Source: Chimonanthus salicifolius (Eukaryota > Streptophyta > Magnoliopsida > Laurales > Calycanthaceae). Taken from it: a stretch of DNA of 64,000 nt. A model generated the notes under the pieces. That model was not told where the DNA came from. It did no database searches and saw nothing but the letters and a program-made list of their open reading frames with translations. The translations under genes and the position numbers were made by a program. The stretch lies in assembly GCA_013350335.1 (NCBI GenBank), contig CM023540.1, forward strand, positions 55,614,905-55,678,904, written 5' to 3'. Position 1 is the stretch's first letter, and every line of letters begins with the position of its first letter. This document shows positions 25,299 through 37,481 of the stretch, piece by piece.

Positions 25299-25719
25299 AG
25301 TAATATGTTGCCATGAAAATACAAACATATATATTATTTCAATTATAACACTCCCCCGTGCATATCTATTTCTTGGGATTCCTACTGGGTGCAATGTAAT
25401 AACTTAGATAACTCCTTAACTTTAAACTCCTTATGCTTTGTATTTGGTTTATATTATTGTCGGAATTCCTTATTTTTGCTTGCAATGAAATATATTATGT
25501 GTTATGCAAATGTTTCAAATGCTTCCGCAGGATTATGTTTAAATATTATCATAGACTGAGTCCATACACACACTACAATTGGCCAGTCAAGGGTCGGGAC
25601 CTTTGGACTCAGACTCAACTCACGTCGCGGCGTCTCCGTCCCTTTTCCTCTATATTCATTTTCAAAAAAAAAAATACTTTGATTTTAAGCAATGGAAAAG
25701 GGCAAGTCATCACAGAGGT

Positions 25720-26235
25720 TGTTTATAATTTTCTAAATTAATTCCACCATCTTAAGTAAATTTTATGTAATTTTAGATATAAGATATATTGCATTATTTT
25801 TTGAGATTTTAGAGATGAATTTTGCTTAATTATAATTTTTATGAATTTGGCATTTTTAATTACTTAATTTCCACAAATGGAAAGTATGTGAATGGGACCA
25901 GAATGCTATACCTGAAGCCGCTCACGCGTAAAGAGGTACATTTTTATGTTCTAAATGTAGAACGTCATCCGAAAATACAGATGCTAATGCAGAATTAAAG
26001 AGATTCTAGAGAGAGAAAGAGACAATTGATAGAGAGATAGACAAGAGAGACACGATCTGGAAGAACATTCTTCCTATTTTTCTTTCTTTTCTTCTTCTCC
26101 TTCACAAAACATCGATGTACAAACTCTTGCGGTGGTTTCCAACAGTCAGATACACCCAGTTACATGAAACAAAAAGGGAAAAACTACTTGAAACTGCTGT
26201 GCAGTTTCCGTTTAAGTCGACTGAGTGTAAACTAT
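25720..26235. other. Gene-free AT-rich DNA flanking LTR-II
   Basis: Continuation of 16103-16976 beyond the nested LTR. It includes a GA-rich stretch (26,005-26,055) and a pyrimidine stretch (26,070-26,100) like a leader, but I see no gene. Confidence 0.35.
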
Positions 26236-26575
26236 TGTGCAATTGTTGTTCCAGTTGACTAATGGGTTGACTAAATGGATCAACAGTCGATCTGTAAGTC
26301 AATTGATGGGTCGACTAATACTTTCAGTGACTTGTCTGTTTTTACAGACAATCATCAGTCGATCTGTCAATCAACTCATGGGTGGACTCATACTTTCAGA
26401 GACATGTCTATTTTTACAGACAGCCATCAATCAATTGGTCAGTCGACTAGTGAGTCGATAAATACTTTCAAAGACTTGTCTGTATCTACAACAGTGATCA
26501 GTCGATCGTTCAGTCGACTGATGGGTAGATTGAACTTTTCAAAGACTTATTCCTCAGTCTTTTTACATAATCAAT
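26236..26575. repeat. Four ~72-bp tandem repeats with CAGTCGA cores
   Basis: CTTTCAnnGACnTGTCTG starts at about 26321, 26393 and 26465, with a diverged fourth near 26535, giving periods of 72, 72 and 70 bp. Each unit has CAGTCGATCnGTCAnTC and several have a small hairpin GTCTGT-TTTT-ACAGAC. The frames at 26237-26461 and 26275-26577 follow the period (a multiple of three) and are not genes. It is probably part of an LTR, but ends were not found. Confidence 0.85.
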
Positions 26576-26802
26576 AGTATTGTGTTTTAGCTAGAAGATC
26601 CTCCTAGATCAGAATATGAGAATGACATAAATGTCTGGGAGCCGAGGCCTAGCCATCTAAAAAAGAAGTATGGGACATAGTTATGTGCCTAAAGGCTAAC
26701 TAGTTAAAGTTGGATAATCATGTAAAAGATCAGCCTCCAACTCGTGGTTCCATTGGGAATACACGTTATTTTGTATTTGGGTATATTTGTGTATCGCATG
26801 GT

Positions 26803-27000
26803 TGTAACTCCTTGTCCCTCCAGCTCAATATTTTCCTCTTTGGGGTCACAAACGGGCCCGTATAGCTTTGTTTCTAGCAAGTAGACCCAAAGAATGCTCC
26901 CAAAAGGCCTTGTGCTTGAAAGATGAAGCCACACACATATATACCAAAGGACCATCAAAGCTCCAAGCGATGTGGGACTACAGAATGCGCCCAGCGCATT
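26803..27000 (-). mobile_element. TRIM-like LTR fragment
   Basis: Contains TGTAACTCCTTGTCCCTCCAGC near 26,802, a TTTGGGGTCACAAACGGGCC block and GCTCCCAAAAGGCC, matching in order the LTRs of the complete TRIM at 28603-29100 (TGTAATGACCCGTCCCGCTAGC, GCTCCCAAAAGGCC, TATATACCAA). The far end of the LTR (GGGTATTACA) is missing. Limits are approximate. Confidence 0.5.
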
Positions 27001-27113
27001 CTGGTGAATTATGCTCCTGGCTTCAAGGCTGGCCCTCCCTTTGGGGATGCGTATCACAAGGGCTTTGTGTGAAACACGTTATATTCCCATATTTAAAACT
27101 GGTTCGTAAAATT

Positions 27114-28567
27114 GGTTGTGTTTGGATGGGGGGTAAGAGGGGTAACCCCCAGTTGCCCCTTGTTACCCTCGTTTGGTCACAAGGAGGTGAGGGTAAAACT
27201 TTGAAAATTTACCCCTCTCATCCCATTTTTGAATACCCCTTTGGAGGTTGGGGTATTCACAATACCCTACCCCTCAATAGCCCTTTCATTCCTTTCTTTA
27301 TCAATTATATATTATAAAATTAATATCTTTCAAAAAAATATTATATAATTAAAAAAAATATTTCAAGTAATTAGCAATTTAATTATGTTTGAAATTTATT
27401 TTAAAAATGTGTCAACATTTTCAACATGATGCATTTGAATGTGGGGTAAATTTTACAGGGGTTACCCTTGAGTAGGGTAACTATAAGCAGGGGTAATCTA
27501 ACATATTAACAACATTATGAGAATTAATATTTTTTTATTAAATCTATCTAATATAAATAATAAAAATAAATTTTATGCAACATAAATGTCAAAATATCCT
27601 ATTTTCAAGGGGTGATTCTATCTAAATTTCAGTAAAGTCTCGAAACTCCGAAAGAGTTTGAGGTTCATGATAAGCTCTTTTGAGTAATTAGCAATTTACT
27701 CTGTTGGAAGTTTATTTTAAAAATGTGTCAACATTTTCAACATAATTCATTTGGATGAGGGATAAATTTTATGAGGGTTACCCTTGAGTAGCGGTAACTG
27801 TAAGCATGGGTAATGAGACATATTAACAATTTTATAAGAATTAATAATTTATATTCAATTCATATAATATTAAAAATAAAAATAAAATTTTATGAAACAT
27901 AATTGTCAAAATGTCCTATTTTGAAGGGGTGATTCTGTCCAAATTTCGATACGGTCTCGAAACTCCGAAAGAGTTTGAGGTTCATGTTAATTTCTTTTGG
28001 GGTCGTTAGCAATTTATTTTGTTGGAGGTTTATTTAAAAATGTGTCAATATTTTCAACGTAATGCATTTCGATGAGGGGTAAATTTTACAGGGGTTACAC
28101 GGGATTACCCTTGAGTAAGGGTAACTATAAGCTGGGTAACCTGACATATTAACAATTTTATGAGAATTAATATTTTTATTAAACTCATATAATATAAAAA
28201 AATTAAAATTTTAAATTTTTATGAAAAGATATGTTGATATTTTTTATTCATTTATTGAGATTTAAAATAATAATATCAAAAAAATCTTTACTTATTTTTT
28301 TAATGTTAGAATGCAAGTGTTCATTTTAAAATATAATTAAGAAAAAAATTATAAAAAATGGATAATATTACTATAAGTTATATTATTAGGATTTACTTAA
28401 ATAATATTATTTAATAATTATATTTTATAAAATTTCTCAAAAAATATTAATATATCAGGTTACCCTTGCTTGTAGTTACCAAACAAGATAAGGGTAATCC
28501 CAGTTCAAGGGCCACCCCCACTCAAGGGTGACCCCTACTCGAGGTAACCCCTCATCCAAACGCAGCC
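27114..28567. mobile_element. Terminal-inverted-repeat DNA element, 1454 bp (TSD ATT)
   Basis: Left end GGTTGTGTTTGGATGGGGGG and the reverse complement of the right end (GGCTGCGTTTGGATGAGGGG) match over about 20 bp. Both sides are flanked by ATT (27111-27113 and 28568-28570). A 3-bp A/T duplication and a G(G/C)nTGnGTTTGG end resemble PIF/Harbinger (Tourist-type) elements, but TIR length and spacing were judged by eye. No transposase frame is present, so it is non-autonomous. The interior is AT-rich and holds three ~316-bp direct repeats. Confidence 0.75.
27370..28200. repeat. Three ~316-bp direct repeats inside the TIR element
   Basis: The block AAAATGTGTCAACATTTTCAAC recurs near 27,407, 27,722 and 28,039, giving periods of about 315-317 bp. 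Each unit has a GGGGTTACCCTTGAGTAG motif that resembles the element's own termini. The block CTCGAAACTCCGAAAGAGTT occurs twice, near 27,642 and 27,957. Units have diverged by scattered substitutions. Confidence 0.85.
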
Positions 28568-28602
28568 ATTATACACGTACATCTGTGCTCAGACTTAAAT
28601 CT

Positions 28603-29100
28603 TGTAATGACCCGTCCCGCTAGCATGATCTTGTCTACTCTGGGCCTCACACACAGCCCGCACGGCTTTCAAATGGCAAGCCAAGTCACTGTTGCTCCCA
28701 AAAGGCCTCACGCTAGAAGGAGGAACACTACCACTTATATACCAAGGAATTTCAATTGCAACTATGTTTTTTTCCCTCCATAGGCACAGGGTATTACAAT
28801 CTACCCCCCTTAAAGCCAGAACCGTCCTCGGCTCTGCACACACAACAACCAAGCCCACACCCTCAGGCAGAGAGTTGAACCATTCTATGATACCATTTGG
28901 AACGACCCATCCCTCTAGCATGATATTGTCCGCTCTGGGCCTCGCACACGGCCGTACGACTTTCAATTGGCGAGCCACCCACTGTTGCTCCCAAAAGCCC
29001 TCATGCTAGAAGGATGAAAGGTACCACTTATATACCAGGGAATATCCAATGCACCTAACAATGTGTGACTCTTTTTTATCCATAGGAACGGGGTATTAAA
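28603..29100 (-). mobile_element. Complete TRIM retrotransposon, 498 bp
   Basis: Two direct LTRs of about 196 bp (28603-28798) and 203 bp (28898-29100) flank a 99-bp core. Read on the - strand, the 5' LTR is followed 2 nt later by TGGTATCATAGAA (28883-28895), close to the initiator-Met primer site TGGTATCAGAGC. A polypurine tract CTTTAAGGGGGGTAGAT (28799-28815) precedes the 3' LTR. Flanks AATCT (28598-28602) and AATAT (29101-29105) are a 5-bp duplication with one change. It encodes nothing, as expected for a TRIM. The overlapping 127- and 105-residue frames are chance frames. Confidence 0.9.
28883..28895 (-). promoter_or_regulatory. Primer-binding site of the TRIM
   Basis: TGGTATCATAGAA on the - strand, 2 nt inside the 5' LTR. 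It matches the 3' end complement of initiator methionine tRNA at 10 of the 12 positions of TGGTATCAGAGC. Confidence 0.75.
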
Positions 29101-31304
29101 AATATGACCATGTATTAAATAAATAGTCACTTTATTTTGAATAAGCACCTAGTATAAAGTGATATATCTTCTGCATTGTTATATTTTGATTTTGAATACA
29201 ATTCCATGCGGGTGGGCTATAGGAATACATGTTAGCTGAATGTGGAAATATCATGTAAACATGTGAGATATTATGTTGGGTTCAATGGGGGATTTAATCC
29301 ATATATTTGATGTGGTTTGATTGGTGTAATGTGCATATCTAGAATTTTCCATCACACACTGTGTGAAGCACTAGACTGTGAATAGCTTCGAGTGTAAAGC
29401 GTATATACGTCCTGAGTGAAGCATTGCACTGTAAAAGGTCGCAATGTATAACGTATGGTGGGCTATGTGAGGCACTGGGTGTATACTGCATGTCGATTGA
29501 CAGGGGCTATGTTTTGAAATAAAAAGCACACATAAAATATGATAGCAGAACTATGCAAAGGGTGTTGACCCCATGTACAGATTTGCATGATTCTAAGTGT
29601 ATAAACTGTTTTGAGTAATAACATGCTTGAATAATAATATGTTATCTGTTGTTTTCTCTTTACTAGGTTGTGTAACTCATATCCCTTACATTTCAGGGAA
29701 CTTGGCTAAGGAAGAGATCGAAGAACCTCGTTGTTGTGATAGGAGATGGACCTCCAGTATTTCCCATGGATGTGGAATTTGTTCATTATGTCTATTTACA
29801 TAAACTTGAAATTGTAATAATAATTATGCCCAGTTGAGGCACAGCTAGACATGTAACCACATGTAATAAAACCAATTGAGGCACAGAAGGTTTTGGTTAA
29901 AACCCCTCTTCTGATTTTGTGCTGCATTCCATATTCACAAACTGGTATATTTATTTGTGGAATGTGTGTTTACATGTAGTCTTGCACTTTTAAGCTTTAA
30001 ACTGGATTGTATCTTGTTTCATCTCATTCTATATGTCATGTAATTTGTGTATCTTTTCGGAATGAATGAACGTTTTGCATTGCCTCATGTATTGTTCTTA
30101 TATGTGCTTATATTTTGTGTTGTTCCATTTCTGACCTAAATTGGTAGTATCGTGTTTGGGAGATGATCTTTGTGCACATACATAGTGTTGTTTCATTCCA
30201 TGTTCCAAAATTTGTGAATCTCTTGTGGAATGAACTTTGCTCCATGCTTGTGAATGGTATTGTTGATCTAAAAGTGATCAAAGTCACATACTATTCAATT
30301 AGAAATATAGAACCTCAATGGAGTATTCATATTTAAATGGTATAAATGTGGGAAAAGCATGGGAGCTAAAATGTTGGATGGAAACACTTGTAAGGTTCAC
30401 ATTGATCATTTATCTCTTGCACCTTTTCTTATTGGTATATCTTGGTGCATTTGAGAATGTTTTTGCAAGTGTTTGTGATTATGGCATTTCATGAGCTTTT
30501 ATACTTGTTGCATATTTTTTTAATGTCATATTTCTCATACTTCATTTCCATTCTTCGTATTCGTATCTCAAACGTAAAATGAATGTATGTTTTGTGTGCG
30601 TTTGGTTCTCATTCCTATATTCTCATTATTGGAAAATATTAAGAGGAATGATTTCGGTTCACAAAGCACCAAGTTTTTGCTAAACCTAAGAATGCCTTAT
30701 CAAATGACATCACACATTGGCAATGTTGATTAAATTGGTAAATTGAAAATGCCCAAGGTTATTGGAGTGGTTTGGATCAAAATTTTAGTTGGATTTAAAA
30801 AGGTACATTGATCCAAAATCCAATCAATTTGTGCAAGTGTTAGTAAATTGGGTGAATCATCAAATGGCACAAATTGGTGTGTGAATGTATGGACATTCTT
30901 TGGCATTCACAGGTGGTATGCAAAACTTGTTGACTTGTGGACTTGCATGCATCACAAGCACACACTCTCCATCCCTCAATTGGTAAATCTTATAGGGATG
31001 AATTCTTGTCTTTCCAGTGTTCTTGTTATGCTCTACCTTGGAAAATATATTAGATATTGGAAATGTGTTTTTGGAGAAATGTTCAAATAAGAAAAATTTT
31101 CCTTCTCCAAAAGTATCTGGTTTGCATTCATGGTTTAAACCTTCAAGTATGTATTTGGAAAATGCCAAACAAGGTTTGAATGCAACCTAGTTATGCACCC
31201 ATGTTGTGGCTTTCATCTCTTAATGGTGAATCTTAAAACCAAATGGACTTTGGTAGAGAAAGCCAACATGGTTAAGCGATCCAAATTCTAATGGACTTGG
31301 TACA
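29101..31304. other. Gene-free retroelement-like DNA
   Basis: No gene. Part 29,330-29,520 has a repeated GTGAAGCAnTnnACTGT unit, and 29,640-29,900 resembles an LTR end (TTTACTAGG, TTACATTTCAGGGAACTTGG, a repeated CAnTTGAGGCACAG at 29,833 and 29,877). From about 30,100 the T/G-rich sequence resembles the copia 3' internal region and resumes at 37,833 after the LTR-II solo. The frame at 30848-31090 has no recognisable content. Confidence 0.4.
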
Positions 31305-32274
31305 TTGTTTGTAACACCCTAGAATTTCAATCCGGTAAATCAATATAATTTCCCTTAATGATTAGGAACGAATAGGGTTAATACTATGTATTAGGTCAAA
31401 TGAGGAAAGAAATAATTAAGCAAGAATGTGAGATTAAAGGGATGGTTGAGTAATTAAGAGAGATTTAAGAAAAACTAAATTAAGGGATGATTTAGTTAAA
31501 TAATTTTGAAAGTGGAGTGGAATATAATAAATTAAATTAATTAATAGAAATTTTGGTGATTAGTTAATTAAGAGGGATTAAGGGTGACTTAATTAAGTAA
31601 TTAAGATGGGTTTAAGTGGGATTTAATTAAGAGATCAAAATTTAATTTAATGTTAAGTGATGTGGTGGGTGATTATTTATGAAAGTTAATGAAGCAAGTG
31701 TTTATTCCTCACCCCACCCCACTTGACCCCACTCGACCCTCCCTTATTTCACTCACTCACACGGCTCCCTCACTCTCATTCACTCCCCACCCACAACCTT
31801 CTTTCATTTCCCTCTTTCACTCTCACAGCCAACCCTTCCTCCCCCTTCTCTTCACATGGAAAGCACACTCTCCTCCATTCCTCACCACCGTGCACCCCCC
31901 TTCTTCCACTTTTCACACGTTTTTCCTTCTCGTCTCTTCTCCTTCATTAGTGAAACTCAAACAATGAAGAAAACAAGAGAATAAAGGAAGAAAGAAAGAA
32001 GAAAGAAGGAAGAGAAATCTTGGAAAGCTTCACAAGAGGTTGGTTTTTCTCCCTAGATGTATTATTAAGACCTAATTTGAGGATTAGGATGGTTTAGAAT
32101 CAACCCAAGACAAATTTGGGTTAAGGAAATGGAAATTAGAAAAATTGGGGATTTTTGGGTTTTTTCCACGACTCATAGAATTTGATTTAAGACCCATGTA
32201 TTTGTTAATCAAATCATAAATATTAACCTTCTAAAATGTGACAAATCACATGTGGAATCAATCTAAGAGGTTAG

Positions 32275-34941
32275 TGTTGATGTGTTTCAAATTTGTAAAT
32301 CTCGCAAACGCACGAACCATGTATAGTATAGCGATTGAGTGCGAGGTAGAATCCAAAGGAAACATTCAAAATATATGAAATTCAAAATACACATGCCTCA
32401 ACTTTTATGTTTCTTAAAAAAGCAAGATTGATAATTAAATCTAGGATAGAAAATCAATTTTAATCTTTAAAAGTATATTTCCAACTAATCAACTCTTCAA
32501 TTAAATAAATAGATCTACAATTTTAGAGCATTGATTAAAAGTGATTAAAAAAATGTTTTAATTAAGAGCGTATAACAATCTTACCACACATCCTAATTCA
32601 CAGAATCTAGTTCTAATTAAATTTAATCCTAACTAGTTAATCAAGTTGTTATGGAGGTTTTAAAAACATGAAATAAATACACTTTAAAAGAATTAAAGAA
32701 TTAAAAAGAAAAACTAAAATACATGATTCAAGTGAAATAAAATAAACATGCAAAGTAAATCGGCAAGGAAAATAAATGACAGAAATAAAAGCGAAGTAAC
32801 GTAAAAGGTGTTTATTTGGAAAAGACCGTTCATCGGCAAAGATATTTAAATAAACAAACAACCTAAATTTTAAATTCACGTAAAGATCTAAGTTCCAATT
32901 CATGTTTATTATCAATGTTAAATCATATACTTTAAATTATAAAACCAAACCTTAGTAACTTGGATCTAGCAATCTTAACCTAAGTCCTAACTATTTCATG
33001 TCCGATTAAACAATTAAAGCATACAATCTTAAAATCGAATAAAAGACAATCATAAAAGGAATTTAGAAATTAGATGTTTCAAGATTCTAAACGGGTTGTC
33101 CTTTGATTATTTATTGGAAGAATTAATAGAGGATTGATTGAATACAAGGTATTTGGAAATTGAAATTATAAAAGAAACTCACTTCTGAAATTAGAATTCT
33201 CTATGTATATTTGAGTCTTCTCTTGGTCTTCTCTTCAATCCTTTGGTCCTCTTTGGCTCCAAAGTCAAATTCGAGTTTGGTATGTGGGTTACTGGGCCAT
33301 TTATAGGACTTGGGATTGGATGGACTAGGATTAAGTCTAGGTTTAAGTTGATGGATGAAAGGTTGGGATTAGATCTAACTTAAATTGGGTGGCTAGGATT
33401 AAAAGCTAGAAAATTAGGGCTTCCTAGCGCTATGGTCGAATTTAGTCAATGGTAGCTTGGTGGCTTAGGTGTCTTGGGAGAAAAGAAAAGAATGAGAGAA
33501 ATTAGGGATTGGATGTGGCTAGGTCGAATTTGGCATGGTGTTTTAGGGTTTTAGGTTGTGCAATGACATGAACGGCTAAGATTAAATGGATGGATGAATG
33601 AATGGATGAGATGATGAGGTGGAGGGTTGAACTATGAAATTCGAATGGGGTAGGAAGGAGATAGGTAAAAATCGTGAGTAACATGGTGGATTGAGATGAT
33701 GAGGTGTGTAGGGATCCTAGGAGTGTATCTAGAAGGTTTTAGGTCTAAGTGCATGGAGAAATTATTGGGCTACAATCGTGTATGATAGGGATTGTGAGAT
33801 GATAAAATCATGTATGGCTAATCCTGGATTGGATTGGGAGAAAAGTTAGGATCTACATGAGGTGGCAAGCTTGGGGAGAAAACCTAGGAGGATCTATGCG
33901 ATGGAGGCTTCCTAAAGTTGGGATTTTCGTGTGATGCAATGCACTATGATCATGGACACCTAAAATCTAGGGTTTAATGAGATGCCTAGGGTTTTAATGA
34001 GATGAAACATGAAATGGAGGGCTAGGATTAATTAGCCTAGATCTAATGGCTATGAGCATGATAGATGATCTAAGTGGATGGATGGATAGATGGTGCATGG
34101 ATGATGCTAATCCTAAGGTTAATCTATATGATGAATGGTTTAGATGTCCGAAATCTAATCGCGATGCATGAACGGGTTGGATTGACTAATTGGATCTAGG
34201 GTTTGATGATATGAAATGCATGGGATAAATGAGATGCATGAAGTGAATGGTTTGGATTGGTTGACTGGGTCAATAGATGATATGGATGAGAGATTGGAAA
34301 TTGGATCGTTAAGATTGGTTGGGTAAGATGGGTCATGGCTATGGGCTTTTGGGTTTGGACCTAAAATGGATTTGGGCTTAGAGTTGGTAAAGTTGGATTT
34401 GAATCTGGAGCATTGGATCTTTAAATTGGACTTGGACTTGAATTAGAGACTTGGACTTAAGTTTGCTGGGATTGAATACACTTTGGCCTGGACCACATTG
34501 GGAAATGTGCCTGAAGTGCTTCACCTAGCCCAGTGTCTGGCATTTAGAGTAAAGATTGGCCCAATTGCAGTGGATCTCTGGCCCATGGATCTTAATTTCA
34601 ACTCTTGGCCTTTTAATTACAGACTTTGCTTTTAAAATTAAATAATTAATCAATATCACTAAAATTCTAAGTATTGAATAAATCTAGACTCTCATAAAAG
34701 GATCCAGATTATCCAATTTACATCAAAAACCCTAAAGTGACATGAATTAATTATAAAATTCTAAAATTTCCATTTTAAGCTCTCTTCCGGCAATTATCCA
34801 TTGTTTTATGCATGAGTCCTGTTTTTCAATCTTTTATCTACAAAACTAGAAAAGACCATTAAACGTATCTTTTATATACAAAATATAAAGGCTAACTTAA
34901 TCATAATTAAAGGGTAAAATGTAAAAAATTTAAACTCAACA
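32275..34941 (+). mobile_element. Nested TGTTGATG...CTCAACA element, 2667 bp (TSD GTTAG)
   Basis: Starts TGTTGATG and ends CTCAACA, giving short inverted ends TGTTGA/TCAACA, with perfect 5-bp duplications GTTAG at 32270-32274 and 34942-34946. TG...CA ends plus 5-bp duplications point to a solo LTR of another family. The first 790 bp match the fragment at 2590-3378. The 3' half (33,300-34,450) is rich in GGATG/TGGATT words. It has no coding capacity. Confidence 0.85.
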
Positions 34942-35039
34942 GTTAGGTATAAAAATCAAGGCCAATGACCCACCCTTTTGTGATTTTCGAGTTCAGGAAA
35001 CTCGGCCAACACTACAGTTTTCTACAAGTGACTGTGTGA

Positions 35040-35475
35040 AGAAAACAAGTCTCGGAACCTTGCCTCAGACAGTCCGAGGGAACGAATGACGTTCCAAAAA
35101 CTATAGCAAGGTATGAGGTCTCAGAACTTGGCTCGAACGTTCCGAGGCCAAGTTCCGAGAAGACCAATGAACCCCTGGAATGACTAAACACTTAGGAAAA
35201 ATAAAATAAAAACCTATTAAGTCCGAAAGAGGACCCGAGATCTCGAAACCTGGCTTGGAAGTACCGAGACCAAGTTCCGAGCAATATAGTGTAAATTGAA
35301 AATCTACATGTTTCGGAAATGCCGAGAGCAAGCCTAGAAGTTCCAAAGTCTCAGAACTTGGTTCGAAGGTTCCGAGACCAAGTTCCGAGCAGACTAACAT
35401 GATTGTATACCTCAGACGGTCCGTAGGGGACACAGATGTTCTGAAGCTTCGAAACAGGCTTAGGAAGTTCCGAAT
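35040..35475. repeat. GAACTTGG/CCAAGTTCCGAG inverted units in LTR-II copy B
   Basis: At least three units have the form CTCnGAACnTGG...GGTTCCGAGnCCAAGTTCCGAG (near 35,118, 35,240 and 35,352), where CTCAGAACTTGG can pair with CCAAGTTCCGAG across a short loop. Intervening sequence contains further TTCCGAG words. It occupies the same relative region as the ACATCGAC array in LTR-II copy A but with unrelated sequence. Confidence 0.7.
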
Positions 35476-37238
35476 AGAGTGACCTGAGGTCCGAACTAGG
35501 AGTGACCAAACTGTTTTGATCTTAACCCCACACTCTCGTTTTGATCATTAATGTGGGATTAATAAGACACCAGTAATATTCTCCAAATTTGACCCCCTCA
35601 ATGGTAATTTATAAAGGTACTAAGTATTAGATTTGGAAACTAAAGACATTAACTAATGATGTGATATTGTGTCTTAATCCATGGAAATAACTGAAGGACC
35701 CGAAGGTGACTTGGAGGTGTACAAACCGTTTCGTGATTCGTCCTCCCCATCAATTTATCTCCAATCATGTAGGTTTTCCTACTTCGTTGAAATGCAGTGG
35801 GTGTGAATTCAATATCTTAATAGCAATAAGAAAATGATGATTGAGTCCCTTTGAAAAACATGTGTTCTTGACTTATGAAATTGAGGTCATTTTTAGTTGA
35901 CGTACTTTGGAATATTTCACCCCTTAGAATTATAAGATAGGCGATATGTTTTGAAATGTACATTATGGCTAAGTAATATCGAACGAATATTTTGAGAGGT
36001 ATGATATTTTACTTGAAAAGTGTGGATTCCAATTTGATGAGTTTCTAAATTATCTTGAGATACTTATGTATAATATATGTGTTGTGAAAGGAACTTTTTT
36101 CGTATTTTTGGAAAGAAATTGAAAACGCATGACATGTGACCATTGGCAACATTTGTATTCATATTCCTCATGCATGAAGCATGGGATGGGAAATACATGA
36201 AATGATAACCAAGGACCAGTTTGTCCAAATGGACCTTAGGATCCTGATTATTGTTATGGGTTTACCGTCAACGAACCAAAGTGCTGAATGTCCGAACTGA
36301 CTTTGGTGTCGTATTTTGATTGACGAATCAAAGTGTTAAATTGTTCCAGACAGGCTTTGATGTTGTGTATGTATGGCAAAGAAAGAATGTTTCACTGATG
36401 GAATCGGTTGAGTTTTATGATGACATGTAACAGGACACCCCAAAAAGATGAATATGAAATGAGTAAACGAGAGGATGAAATGCCCCGTTGTTCTAAAGGA
36501 AATGTTGAAATACCTATGGATGGGGCATGATGAGGGTATGCATGAATAATGGCACCCATGGCATAATACATTTCACATTGATGAGCATTTACATGATTGA
36601 CATATGGCATTTTGAAAAGACAAGTGAATATGATTTCGGTATAAGTATTGGGTTGACATCATTATGATAATGAAATTATGAGATAAGTTAGGTATGAGTA
36701 TGATACCTTATAATGAAATATGTATTATATTTTCAAATATAAGCTTTCTATAATAAGTTGAACATGAGATTCTTAGTATGATAAGTATTTTTAGGAAAAG
36801 GATTGAAATACTTATACTATTATGATATGACTAAGATATGAGAAAGGTTTTGAGAGAAGTATTGTTCTTGATCTCAATTATGAGATTTCAAGTATGAGGT
36901 GAGTATGTTGCTTTGATATTATAAGAATGAGTTTGAGAAATGCTTGGAGGTTTACATATAAGGTATACAATATACTATGTAAGTGTTTGATTTTCAAAGT
37001 ACAAGTATGTATAATGTCTTAGTATGACATGCCGTAGTGCATATTATGTGATCAAAATTCCTACTGGGTGCGTTGACTAAGCCCATAAATCCCCCCCTTA
37101 GATATTGTATGCAGGTTTGAAGTATATAGATGAAATTGGACCAAGCGATGAACGATTGTAGAGAAGATGAAGAACTAAAATGGAAGCTTGGACCAATGAA
37201 GCGGACTTATTATTTTGGGAATAGTTGGATAATGTTAT

Positions 37239-37481
37239 TGTGATACCTCACCTTGTCCAAACTGATGTGGGAAGAGTCCCACATCAGTTTGGGAGAGAGG
37301 AGGTTGGGTGGTTATAAGAGGCCACCATCCTTTGTACTCGTGTGAGGCTTTTTGGGCCTGGCCATGTGGGCCAAGGCTCAGGAACAAAACCGTACGGGTT
37401 CGAGCTTGTGTGCAAGGCCCAGAGCGAACAATATCACACTGAGTCAAGCCCTAAGCCCTGTGTTCGGGTTGAGTCTTTACA
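37239..37481. mobile_element. Short solo LTR, TRIM-like, 243 bp (TSD GTTAT)
   Basis: Starts TGTGATACC and ends GTCTTTACA, flanked by perfect GTTAT duplications at 37234-37238 and 37482-37486. It contains a perfect hairpin of two 16-bp arms (CCAAACTGATGTGGGA) with an AGAG loop at 37257-37292, and GGTTATAAGAGG, a TATA-like block. Composition resembles plant TRIM LTRs that carry CCCACATC and TTATAAG motifs. Strand is uncertain. Confidence 0.8.

Larger units (their letters stand above)
16982..25714 (+). mobile_element. Solo LTR-II copy A, split by two LTR-I solos (TSD GAGGT)
   Basis: Starts TGTAAGGACCC at 16982 and ends GTCATCACA at 25714. Perfect 5-bp duplications GAGGT lie at 16977-16981 and 25715-25719. 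Two younger solo LTRs sit inside (18383-20987 and 21963-25298); without them and their duplications the LTR is about 2.78 kb. It carries an array of CACATCGAC/GTCGATGTG palindromes (about 17,200-18,360 and 20,988-21,060), and a block TCAAGTAGGTTTTCCTAC shared with the LTR-II at 31310. Its 3' block (25,555-25,714) has the same GGGTCGGGnCTTTGGACTC module as the other LTRs. Confidence 0.9.

Noticed and set aside
26236..26577. Ser/Thr-rich repeat protein
   Set aside because: Open frame follows a 72-bp tandem repeat (multiple of three) with no start context and diverging ends.
31689..31967. Proline/serine-rich frames of 92 and 75 residues
   Set aside because: They read a CT-rich leader in an LTR; both frames are open only because of base composition.
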